Positions 8,485 to 15,074 of a stretch of 20,638 nucleotides of DNA are shown here, piece after piece. The notes under the pieces were generated by a model. The model searched no databases. It saw nothing but the letters and a program-made list of their open reading frames with translations, and was not told where the DNA came from. The position numbers and the translations under genes are program-made. Source of the DNA: JBICIG01 sp043101605 (GTDB lineage: Bacteria > Planctomycetota > Phycisphaerae > Phycisphaerales > UBA1924); assembly GCA_043101605.1 (NCBI GenBank), contig JBICIG010000037.1, positions 1 to 20,638 of the forward strand, read 5' to 3'. Positions within the stretch are counted from its first letter, which is position 1. The number at the start of each line of letters is the position of its first letter.

Positions 8485-10956
8485 TCATCGGTCGCGCGAC
8501 GGGCCCTTGCCGATCTCGCTCGGCGCGAGCTTGCGTCGGCTGGCGCCGTAGAGCGAACGCTTGGGCTTGGCGGGCGAGCCGTTGTCGCCCTTGCCCGCGG
8601 GCTTGGCTTCGGTGCTGGCGGACGCCTTCGCGTCGGTCTTGGCGTCGGCCTTGGCGGCCGTCTTCTTCGAGCTTCGGCGGCGGGATTTCTTCTTCGTTGC
8701 TCCGGATTCCTCCGACGGCTCGGCGGCCGCAGCGGCCGGCGCGTCGCTCCCGGTTTCGCGCTCCCCGCTGGCTTCGACCTCGGCCTTGGTCATCCGCTTG
8801 CTCCGCGTCTTCTTGCGCGCGGGCTTCTTCGCGGGTGCGTGGTCCGACGCTTCGTCCGAGGCGGGCTTGCCTTCCGACCTGATGTCGGGGCCGCCCTCGG
8901 CCTTGTCTTCGGCTTTGCCCTCGGGGTTGCGCCGGGCGGCGGAGTCGGCGTCGTGCGAGGCCTCGGCGGCTTCGCCCGCAACGCCCTCGCCCGAGCCCTT
9001 GCCGCGGCGACGCCGACGACGCCGACGCTTCTTGCGCGGCTGGCCCTCGCCCGATTCGCCCTCGCCCTCACCCCGCGCATCGGATTCCCCTTCGGCGGGC
9101 TTGGACTCGTCGTCGGGGGCAGCATCGCCTCTGCTGTCGCCGTCGGACTCGCGCGAATCGGCGTTCTCGCCCGAGGCCTCGTCGCTCCCGGACTTCCGCC
9201 GCCGGCGACGCCGACGACGCTTCTTCTTGGTCCCGCCCTCGTCGGCGCCCGATTCCTCGGGCGACGGCTCGAGTTCCTCGGCGATGCTCGCGAGCGCCTC
9301 GGCGGCGGCTTCCTGCTCGTGAGCGCGCACCTCGGCGGCTTCGGCCGCCGGGTCCACCGCCCAGTCCTCGGGATCGGTCTCGGCGGTGTACGCCTCGATG
9401 CTCGGCTTGCCCCGGGTCCCGGGCAGCTTCTCGATGTTGATGTCCGCCCCGGCGTCGTCGTACGCGTACATCGTCACGCGGTCGAGCGGGATCTGGTCGC
9501 TCACGCGCACCTCGATCGTCTTGCTCGTCGCCGTCTCGATGCGCGTCAGAGATCGCCGGTTGCTCGAGAGCAGCGCCCCGGCGACGCGCGGCGACACGAC
9601 GACCTCCACGCGGTGGATCCGGTCGTGCGCCAGCAACGCCGACAGCTCGCGCAGCGCGTCGGCGGCGACCGACTGCGAGCGCTGCAGCAGCCCGCGACCG
9701 CGGCAGGTGGGGCACTCGGCAAAGTGGGCCCGCTCGTGGCTGGCGCGCATCCGCTGGCGCGTCATCTCGAGGATCCCGAAGTTGCTGATCGGGAGGATCG
9801 TCGACTTGGCGCGGTCGCGCTTGAGCCGCTCGCGCACGCGCTGCTCGATCGCCTTTCGGTTCTTGGCCGACCGCATGTCGATGAAGTCGTTGATGACCAG
9901 CCCGCCCAGGTCGCGCAGTCGGAGCTGGCGGCAGATCTCGTCGGCCGCCTCGAGATTGGTCTGGTACGCGTTGGTCTCCGCGTCGCGCGCCCCCCGGCTG
10001 CGACCGGAGTTGACATCGATCGCCACCAGCGCCTCGGTCTCGTCGATCACCAGCCGCCCGCCCGAGGGCAGCGGCACCTCGCGGGCGTGCATCGCGAGGA
10101 TCTGCTCCTCGATGCCGAACGCGTGGAAGAGCGGCGCGTCGCCGGTGTAGCGCATCAGCTTGGCCTGGGCGCGGGGCGAGACGATCTTCATGAACCGGGC
10201 CGCCCGGCGCAGCGCCGCCGGGTGGTCGATCACGATCTCGTCGACCTCGCTGGTCACCATGTCGCGCAGCGCGCGCACCAGCAGGTCGCTCTCGGTGTAG
10301 AGCAGGCGCGGCTTCTTGCCCTTGCCGCGCCGGTCCTCCATGTCCTTCCACAGGCGCATCAGGTACGCCAGGTCGCGCTTGAGGTCGGTCTTGGTCCGGT
10401 CGAAGCCGGCGGTGCGGAGGATGAACCCGAACCCGTCGGGGAGCTCGAGCTGCGAGAGGATGTCGCGCATCTTCTTGCGCACCTCCTCGTCCTCGACCTT
10501 CCGGCTCACGCCGACCTTGTCCATGTTCGGCATCATCACGAGGAAGCGCCCGGGGATGCTCAGGTAGCTCGTCAGCGTCGGGCCCTTGGTGCCCACGCCC
10601 TCCTTGAGCACCTGGACGATGATCTCCTGCCCCTTCTTGAGCGCCTCCTGGATCGGCGGGCGGTCGCGGCGGGGGGTCTTGCGTCCGACGCGTTCGACCG
10701 CGTCGGGCTCGTCGCCGAAGTACTGCGGGTGCAGATCCGAGACATGCAGGAACCCGCTGACCCCGATCCCGAAGTCGACGAACGCCGCCTGGATCGCGGG
10801 CTCCACATTCACCACGCGCCCGACATAGACATTGTTCACGCGGCTGACATTCTCGGTGGGCTCGGCGTGGTACTCCTCGACCTTGCCGTCCTCGACCATC
10901 GCGATCCGGCAGTCCTCGCCGGGCTGGTAGTTGATGAGCATCATGCTCTTGGACAT
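8485..10956 (-). CDS. rne: Ribonuclease E/G
   Basis: This 823-residue endoribonuclease acts in mRNA turnover and in rRNA and tRNA maturation. I chose ATG 10956 because AGAGGG lies six bases upstream and the conserved region begins at once; the open frame beyond it is unrelated to the family. The S1 RNA-binding region covers about residues 38-125 (VGRVVNVEPAIQAAFVDFG). The catalytic DNase I-like region has VAIDVNSG (D314, N316) and INDFIDM (D357), the magnesium ligands. The zinc-link CPTC (C415, C418) supports dimer and tetramer assembly. From about residue 545 the tail is acidic and disordered, with two eight-arginine tracts (R580-587 and R644-651) that probably bind RNA or partners. The catalytic half cannot decide between the names rne and rng; the long tail favours rne. 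dxr follows 45 bases downstream. Confidence 0.95.
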   Translation of the reverse strand: MSKSMMLINYQPGEDCRIAMVEDGKVEEYHAEPTENVSRVNNVYVGRVVNVEPAIQAAFVDFGIGVSGFLHVSDLHPQYFGDEPDAVERVGRKTPRRDRPPIQEALKKGQEIIVQVLKEGVGTKGPTLTSYLSIPGRFLVMMPNMDKVGVSRKVEDEEVRKKMRDILSQLELPDGFGFILRTAGFDRTKTDLKRDLAYLMRLWKDMEDRRGKGKKPRLLYTESDLLVRALRDMVTSEVDEIVIDHPAALRRAARFMKIVSPRAQAKLMRYTGDAPLFHAFGIEEQILAMHAREVPLPSGGRLVIDETEALVAIDVNSGRSRGARDAETNAYQTNLEAADEICRQLRLRDLGGLVINDFIDMRSAKNRKAIEQRVRERLKRDRAKSTILPISNFGILEMTRQRMRASHERAHFAECPTCRGRGLLQRSQSVAADALRELSALLAHDRIHRVEVVVSPRVAGALLSSNRRSLTRIETATSKTIEVRVSDQIPLDRVTMYAYDDAGADINIEKLPGTRGKPSIEAYTAETDPEDWAVDPAAEAAEVRAHEQEAAAEALASIAEELEPSPEESGADEGGTKKKRRRRRRRRKSGSDEASGENADSRESDGDSRGDAAPDDESKPAEGESDARGEGEGESGEGQPRKKRRRRRRRRGKGSGEGVAGEAAEASHDADSAARRNPEGKAEDKAEGGPDIRSEGKPASDEASDHAPAKKPARKKTRSKRMTKAEVEASGERETGSDAPAAAAAEPSEESGATKKKSRRRSSKKTAAKADAKTDAKASASTEAKPAGKGDNGSPAKPKRSLYGASRRKLAPSEIGKGPSRDR
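9004..9036 (-). repeat. Polyarginine tract 2 in RNase E tail
   Basis: RKK followed by eight arginines (residues 641-651 of RNase E/G), encoded by a CGN-type microsatellite-like run. It is nearly the same as tract 1, about 64 residues earlier. It is probably an RNA- or protein-binding element in a disordered tail. Confidence 0.7.
9193..9228 (-). repeat. Polyarginine tract 1 in RNase E tail
   Basis: KKK, eight arginines and K (residues 577-588). It lies in acidic, low-complexity sequence and makes a strong positive patch. The paired tracts resemble arginine-rich RNA-binding segments known in RNase E tails; the role here is inferred. Confidence 0.7.
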
Positions 10957-11301
10957 GGTGTTCCCTCTGTGCGTCGTGCGCACCGGGCGTCCCGATGAAG
11001 CCGCGCGTCGGCCCGTCCTCCGATCGGGCGCGCAGAGAGCGCCCGCCGGGCGGTGGTTCCGATTCGTTGGTCGCGGTGCGTCATCGGGCGGGGCCCGCAG
11101 ACTCGGGGCAGGCGCTGCTCGCACGCCGGGAGCGGCCCGGACCCGATCCCGCCCGCGCGTCGACCGGGGCCGACGCGCACACGGGAGATCCTCGGGTCCC
11201 GGGCCGGCGAGCCTTCCCCGGGGGGTCGGCCGCATCGGCTCGAGCGGGCGAACATCGCGTCCGGCAGGCGGAGCAGCGCGTCGCGCCGAGTGTTCTTCGC
11301 C
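10957..11301 (-). other. Long spacer upstream of rne
   Basis: There are 345 bases between the ptsI stop and the rne start, both on the minus strand. I find no gene; in particular no HPr-like signature appears in any frame. The spacer is GC-rich and has a perfect 8 bp stem at 11155-11178 and the palindrome GTGCGCAC at 10976-10983, close to the rne ribosome site. It could be a promoter region or a structured rne leader. Confidence 0.55.
11155..11178 (-). repeat. Inverted repeat in rne upstream region
   Basis: GCGCGTCG and CGACGCGC are exact reverse complements separated by eight bases, giving a very stable stem-loop about 200 bases upstream of the rne start. No T tract follows on either strand, so it is not a standard terminator. 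Confidence 0.45.
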
Positions 11302-13065
11302 TTACACCTCTTCGACGGAACGACCGCCGAGGGCTTCGGGCATGGCTCTTCGGGCCTGGTCTCGCAGATACGACGAGACTTCGGCCGCGGAATCGAACGT
11401 GAGCGCCTTGCGGGCGATCCGCTCGCACTGGGTCCGGGTGACCGATCGGATCACCCGCTTGAGCAGCGGCAGGGAGCTCGCTGATGCAGACAGGGTACGC
11501 ACTCCCAGCCCGATCAGCAAAAGCGCGTACTCCGGGTCGCCGGCGGTCTCCCCGCAGCAGGACACGGGCACCGAGCGATGCCGACCCGCCTTGACCACCT
11601 CCCGGATCAGGCGGATCACCGCCGGGTGGGTCGGCTGATACAGATCGGCGACCTGCTCATTGGTTCGGTCCACCGCGAGGGTGTACTGCACCAGATCGTT
11701 CGTCCCGATCGAGAAAAAATCCGCCTCGCGGGCGAAGCGGTCGGCCAGAACCGCCGCCGAGGGCACCTCCACCATCATCCCGATCGGGAGGTCCGCGTCG
11801 AACGCCAGCCCTTCCTCGGCCATGTCCTCCATCACATCCCGCACATACAGCCGCGCCTGGCGGAACTCACCGATCGAGGTGATCAAAGGGAACATCATCT
11901 TCACCGGGCCCAACGCCGACGCCCTCAGAATCGCCCGGATCTGGGCCCTGAACATCGGCAGCCGACGGAGCGAGTACCGGATGCTCCGGCAACCCAGGAA
12001 CGGGTTCCGTTCCTGCGCTTCGGCCTTCTGCTGCGTGTACTTGTCGGCCCCGAGATCGAGCGTTCGGATCGTCAGCGGCTGGCCGCCCAGCAACTCCACG
12101 CACCGCCGATAACTCTCGAACTGCTCCTCCTCGCTCGGCTCGTGGTCGCTGGTCAGGAACAGGAACTCAGTCCGGAACAGCCCGACCCCCTCGCCGCCCG
12201 ATTCGAGCACCGCCTCGGCTTCGTCGGCGAACTCGATGTTGCCCAGAAGCTCGACGCGGACGCCGTCGGCCGTCTCCGAGACCAGCGACGCCTCGTCGCG
12301 CAGACTCCGCCGGGCCTCACGCCGGGACTCGGCCACCTCGCGGTACCGGGCCAGGGTCGGCTCGTTGGGCTCGAGGATCACCCGCCCCCGCCGTCCGTCC
12401 AACGCGATCATCGCGTCATCGGTCGCCTCGTCGAAGAGCGTTCGGCAGCCCAGCACGGCGGGGAGCTGCACCGCCCGCGCCACGATCGCGGTGTGGCTGG
12501 TCGTCCCGCCGGTGTCCAGCGCGATCGCGCCCACGCCGATCTTCGCCAGTTCGACGACCTGCGTCGGCGTCAGTTCGCGGGCAATGACGATCGCCCCGGG
12601 CTCGGCCTGGCTCAGCGCCGTCCGACGAGCCCCGATCAACTCGGTCAGGATCCGGTCGGTCAGGTCGGCGATGTCGTCGGCCTTGGTGCTGATCGCCGTG
12701 TCGGGCATCGACGCGAACCGGTCGCGCCACGCCCCGAGCACCCGCGACACCGCCCACTCGGCGCACACCCGCTCATCACGGATCGAGACCCGGATCGGGT
12801 CGATCAGCGTTCGGTCGTGCAGCATGCCCTGGTGGAAGAGGAAGATCTTGGCGGCCTCGTCGCCGATCTCCCGCCCGGCGGCCTCGGCGACGCGCTGCAG
12901 GTCGGCGATCGATGCCTGGCGGGCCCGTTCGAATCGGTCCAGCTCCGCCTCGACCCCCGCCTCGCCGACGACCCGCTGGGCGACGCGCCGGTGGACCTGG
13001 TCGATCAGAAATGCGCGCCCGATGACCACGCCGTCCGAGACCGGGATGCCGTCGAAGATCTTCAT
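11302..13065 (-). CDS. ptsI: PTS enzyme I (phosphoenolpyruvate-protein phosphotransferase)
   Basis: This 587-residue cytoplasmic protein takes phosphate from phosphoenolpyruvate and passes it to HPr. I chose ATG 13065, which gives MKIFDGIPVSDGVVIGRA, the normal family N-terminus; the open frame continues 132 codons upstream without family sequence. No good ribosome site is visible. The phosphorylated histidine is H191 in GGTTSHTAIVAR. The PEP-binding TIM-barrel domain has GVGLFRTEFLF (about 293-303), NPFLGCRSIR and FFSIGTNDLVQYTLAVDR (about 450-468). The catalytic cysteine is in SCCGETAGD (C504 or C503). Its length matches E. coli EI. No HPr, HPr kinase or sugar-specific EII gene is in the window, so partners must lie elsewhere, and a regulatory rather than sugar-uptake role is possible. 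Confidence 0.95.
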   Translation of the reverse strand: MKIFDGIPVSDGVVIGRAFLIDQVHRRVAQRVVGEAGVEAELDRFERARQASIADLQRVAEAAGREIGDEAAKIFLFHQGMLHDRTLIDPIRVSIRDERVCAEWAVSRVLGAWRDRFASMPDTAISTKADDIADLTDRILTELIGARRTALSQAEPGAIVIARELTPTQVVELAKIGVGAIALDTGGTTSHTAIVARAVQLPAVLGCRTLFDEATDDAMIALDGRRGRVILEPNEPTLARYREVAESRREARRSLRDEASLVSETADGVRVELLGNIEFADEAEAVLESGGEGVGLFRTEFLFLTSDHEPSEEEQFESYRRCVELLGGQPLTIRTLDLGADKYTQQKAEAQERNPFLGCRSIRYSLRRLPMFRAQIRAILRASALGPVKMMFPLITSIGEFRQARLYVRDVMEDMAEEGLAFDADLPIGMMVEVPSAAVLADRFAREADFFSIGTNDLVQYTLAVDRTNEQVADLYQPTHPAVIRLIREVVKAGRHRSVPVSCCGETAGDPEYALLLIGLGVRTLSASASSLPLLKRVIRSVTRTQCERIARKALTFDSAAEVSSYLRDQARRAMPEALGGRSVEEV

Positions 13066-13250
13066 GAGCCGTTCGCACGCGTCCCGCGGGCCCCGGTGCT
13101 CCGGTGCCCGCCGCGACCCCCACGGGCGATCGCCCGCCGCGGGTGCGATCATAGCGGGTCCGATCCGCCCGCCCCGGGGAAGGGCCCGGGGAGCGGCGCC
13201 CGGCTCAAGTCCGGGCCCCTGTCGGGCCGATGGCGAGCGGGGCCGGTTGT

Positions 13251-13270
13251 TCCAAGCTCCTTGACTTGGA
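13251..13270 (+). repeat. Inverted repeat TCCAAG-N8-CTTGGA
   Basis: A perfect 6 bp inverted repeat with an eight-base spacer. Its right arm overlaps the TTGACT element of the candidate rho promoter, the usual position for a repressor site. It could also be chance in such GC-rich sequence. Confidence 0.35.
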
Positions 13271-13291
13271 CCCCGGGCCCGTCTCTGATAG
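13261..13291 (+). promoter_or_regulatory. Candidate rho promoter
   Basis: TTGACT (13261-13266; five of six match TTGACA) and TGATAG (13286-13291) are separated by 19 bases. The -35 element is good, the -10 is poor and the spacing long. A start about seven bases on would fall just before the upstream ORF at 13302. It stands out because TTGACT is rare in this GC-rich background. Confidence 0.35.
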
Positions 13292-13301
13292 ACCGCGGAA
13301 C

Positions 13302-13412
13302 ATGAGCGGACGGGGCGGACCCCCGGCCCCTCGCGACGCCGACGAAACGGAGCCCGCGGGCAATCTCCCGGCTCCCCGGCGTGAGCACCGGACAATCGAG
13401 CCCCCCGGATGA
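13302..13412 (+). CDS. Possible rho upstream ORF (leader peptide)
   Basis: A 36-codon ORF starts at ATG 13302 and its stop overlaps the rho start as ATGA (13409-13412). The product is polar and rich in Pro, Arg, Gly and Glu, with no membrane or catalytic signature. rho itself has no visible ribosome site (GAGCCCCCCGG precedes it), so ribosomes ending this ORF could re-initiate at rho. E. coli rho also has a short leader gene, rhoL, but I see no sequence similarity to claim. The ORF itself has only a weak ribosome site and could be chance. Confidence 0.35.
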   Translation: MSGRGGPPAPRDADETEPAGNLPAPRREHRTIEPPG

Positions 13413-14605
13413 CGACGCTGACAGGCATCCTGGAGTGGCCTTCGCGCGCCGAAGGTCGCATCCGACAGCTGGCCGACGCCTACCTCGTGGAGAGCGCCGA
13501 CGACCCGTTCGTCCCGATCTCCTTCGGGGAGCAGTTCCGACTGCGCCACGGGCTGGAGGTGACCGTCGAGGTCGTCCAGCGCAAGCCCCGCCGACGCCGC
13601 CGGGGCAAGCAGTCCGGCCCACGCAACTCCCGCCCCGTCGTCGACCAGATCCTCGCGATCGAAGGGCTCGATCCGCGCGACTACTCCGACCGCAAGCCCT
13701 TCGAGGAACTCACCTCCATCGACCCCGAGCCCCGGCTCGACCTCGAGTTCCCCGGCTGCCCCGTCGCGAACCGACTCATCGACCTGTTCTGCCCCATCGG
13801 CAAGGGGCAGCGCGGGCTGATCGTCAGCCCCCCCAAGGCGGGCAAGACCACCCTGCTCAAGAACATGGCCGAGGGCATCCTCCGCAACCACCCCGAGGTC
13901 GAACTGTTCGTCCTGCTCGTCGATGAGCGGCCCGAGGAAGTCACCGACTTCCGCCGGGCGTTCGAGCCCCGCGAGGGCGTCGCCCGACCCTGGGCCCACC
14001 CCGAGCGCGTCCGCGTCATCGCGTCGAGCAACGACCACGAGGTCGAGAGGCACATCGCCGTCAGCACCCTCTGCATCGAGCGCGCCAAACGCATGGTCGA
14101 AGCCGGCAAGGATGTCGTCGTCGTCCTCGACTCGCTCACCCGCCTCGGACGCGCCTTCAACCGCTCCAACAAGCACGCCTCCAGCGGACGCACCATGTCC
14201 GGCGGCATCGACTCCAAAGCCCTCGAGATCCCCAAGCAACTCTTCGGCGCCGCCCGCAACACCGAAGAGGGCGGCAGCCTGACCATCCTCGCGACCTGCC
14301 TCGTCGACACCGGCAGCCAGGGCGATCAGCTCATCTTCGAGGAGTTCAAGGGCACCGGGAACATGGAGCTCATCCTCGACCGCAAGATCGCCGAGCGCCG
14401 CGTCTTCCCCGCGATCAACCTCGCCGCCAGCGGCACCCGCAAGGACGAGAAACTCCTCGACCCCAAGACCCACGCGACCGTCACCGCCCTCCGCCGACGC
14501 ATGCTCAACATGCCCGGCCCGCAGCAGATGGAACAGCTCCTGGCCGCCCTGAGCCGCTTCGAGACCAACGAGCAACTCATCGGCACCGCCGGCGGGGGGG
14601 GCTGA
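13409..14605 (+). CDS. rho: Transcription termination factor Rho
   Basis: This 398-residue RNA-dependent ATPase helicase ends untranslated transcripts. An in-frame TGA at 13382 excludes an earlier start. The N-terminal helical domain is absent and the cold-shock-like RNA-binding domain (about 3-56) is divergent: where E. coli has GFGFLR with RNA-stacking F62 and F64, this protein has AEGRIR (14-19). An arginine-rich linker follows at 59-66. Walker A is SPPKAGKTT (140-148), the catalytic Glu motif DERPEEVTD (172-180), Walker B VVVVLDS (236-242), and the arginine finger lies in SGTRK (R344). In the Q-loop, DTGSQGDQ (300-307) replaces the usual DTGS(K/R)MDE, losing the lysine equivalent to E. 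coli K283. The C-terminus is a short polyglycine encoded by an eight-G run. It is surely Rho, with altered RNA contacts. Confidence 0.96.
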   Translation: MTTLTGILEWPSRAEGRIRQLADAYLVESADDPFVPISFGEQFRLRHGLEVTVEVVQRKPRRRRRGKQSGPRNSRPVVDQILAIEGLDPRDYSDRKPFEELTSIDPEPRLDLEFPGCPVANRLIDLFCPIGKGQRGLIVSPPKAGKTTLLKNMAEGILRNHPEVELFVLLVDERPEEVTDFRRAFEPREGVARPWAHPERVRVIASSNDHEVERHIAVSTLCIERAKRMVEAGKDVVVVLDSLTRLGRAFNRSNKHASSGRTMSGGIDSKALEIPKQLFGAARNTEEGGSLTILATCLVDTGSQGDQLIFEEFKGTGNMELILDRKIAERRVFPAINLAASGTRKDEKLLDPKTHATVTALRRRMLNMPGPQQMEQLLAALSRFETNEQLIGTAGGGG

Positions 14606-14645
14606 GTCCCCAAGGCTTCCCGCCCCTCCCGGGACCGCCCGACCC

Positions 14646-14661
14646 CCTCAGATTCATGAGG
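14646..14661 (+). terminator. Weak hairpin after rho
   Basis: CCTCA and TGAGG form a 5 bp stem around GATTCA, 41 bases after the rho stop. There is no proper T tract. It may end the rho transcript weakly, or be chance. Confidence 0.25.
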
Positions 14662-14669
14662 CGACAGTA

Positions 14670-14698
14670 TTGAGACTCAGTCTCAGTTGTCGTAGCAT
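14670..14698 (+). promoter_or_regulatory. feoAB promoter
   Basis: TTGAGA (14670-14675; five of six match TTGACA) and TAGCAT (14693-14698; four of six match TATAAT) are exactly 17 bases apart. The predicted start near 14705 gives an untranslated leader of about 20 bases that contains the feoA ribosome site. The palindrome at 14671-14685 covers the -35 element. Confidence 0.65.
14671..14685 (+). promoter_or_regulatory. Fur-type 7-1-7 operator before feoA
   Basis: TGAGACT-C-AGTCTCA is a perfect 7-1-7 palindrome. Fur boxes have this architecture (TGATAAT-n-ATTATCA, and the common variant TGAGAAT-n-ATTCTCA), differing here by one base per arm from the variant. It overlaps the -35 element and spacer of the feo promoter, where an iron-loaded repressor would block transcription. 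Regulation by Fur is inferred; a DtxR/MntR-type regulator is the alternative. Confidence 0.7.
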
Positions 14699-14710
14699 GT
14701 TGCGTCCTCT

Positions 14711-14716
14711 GGGGAG
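14711..14716 (+). promoter_or_regulatory. feoA ribosome binding site
   Basis: GGGGAG lies nine bases before ATG 14726, just downstream of the predicted transcription start. Confidence 0.6.
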
Positions 14717-14725
14717 CTTGCCGCG

Positions 14726-15061
14726 ATGCCGCAGTCCGAGACCAGGGTTTCAACCAACGACCAGCCCGCGCGTGATGCCGCGAGTCCGCCCGCCGGCCGT
14801 CGCCTGACGACGCTGGCGCGGGGCCATTCGGCGTACTTCGTGGGGGTCGAGGGCGATCCCGCCGATGCCGCCAGCCTGCGGGCCCTCGGGCTGCGACCCA
14901 ACTGCAAGATCGTCGTCCGTCGGCTGGGCGAGCCGAGCATCATCGAGGTGGGGGGCTGCTGCTGCGGCTCGGGTCGGCGTCTGGGCATCGCCCGCCCGCT
15001 GGCCGACCGCGTGCTCGTCGCCGATGCGCCACTCTCTGCCGACCGCTGCGACCCGGCGTAA
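14726..15061 (+). CDS. feoA: FeoA-domain ferrous iron transport protein
   Basis: This 111-residue cytoplasmic protein has an SH3-like FeoA domain (about 33-105) after a Pro/Ala-rich N-terminal extension. The core shows LARGHSAYFVGVEG, ASLRALGLRPNCKIVVRR and the closing ADRVLVA strand. FeoA is thought to bind the FeoB G domain and modulate iron uptake. Where most FeoA proteins have a charged turn before the last strands, this one has GGCCCGSG, three consecutive cysteines, with another Cys in NCKIVV and one near the C-terminus. They could bind iron or sense redox state; this is inference. feoB begins 13 bases downstream. It is the first gene after a Fur-like operator and promoter, consistent with iron-repressed expression of the operon. 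Confidence 0.9.
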   Translation: MPQSETRVSTNDQPARDAASPPAGRRLTTLARGHSAYFVGVEGDPADAASLRALGLRPNCKIVVRRLGEPSIIEVGGCCCGSGRRLGIARPLADRVLVADAPLSADRCDPA

Positions 15062-15074
15062 CCCGAGCCCGATC

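Larger units (their letters stand above)
13066..13301. other. Divergent ptsI/rho control region
   Basis: Non-coding sequence separates ptsI (minus) from the upstream ORF and rho (plus). It holds a long stem formed by GGGCCCGG (13182-13189) and CCGGGCCC (13211-13218), and a second inverted repeat overlapping a TTGACT element at 13251-13270. Promoters for both directions should lie here. Confidence 0.5.

Noticed and set aside
7111..10998. A 1295-codon plus-strand frame opposite dxr and rne
   Set aside because: It spans two genes with complete catalytic motifs on the other strand and has only low-complexity Arg/Ala/Gly/Leu sequence.
10957..11301. HPr (ptsH) gene next to ptsI
   Set aside because: No GIHARP-like active site or HPr-like sequence in any frame of the gap.
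11578..13305. A 575-codon plus-strand frame opposite ptsI
   Set aside because: Shadow of ptsI; no domain signature.
14865..15074. Longer N-terminus of FeoB inside feoA
   Set aside because: The extension is an out-of-frame reading of feoA; the G domain follows naturally from ATG 15075.
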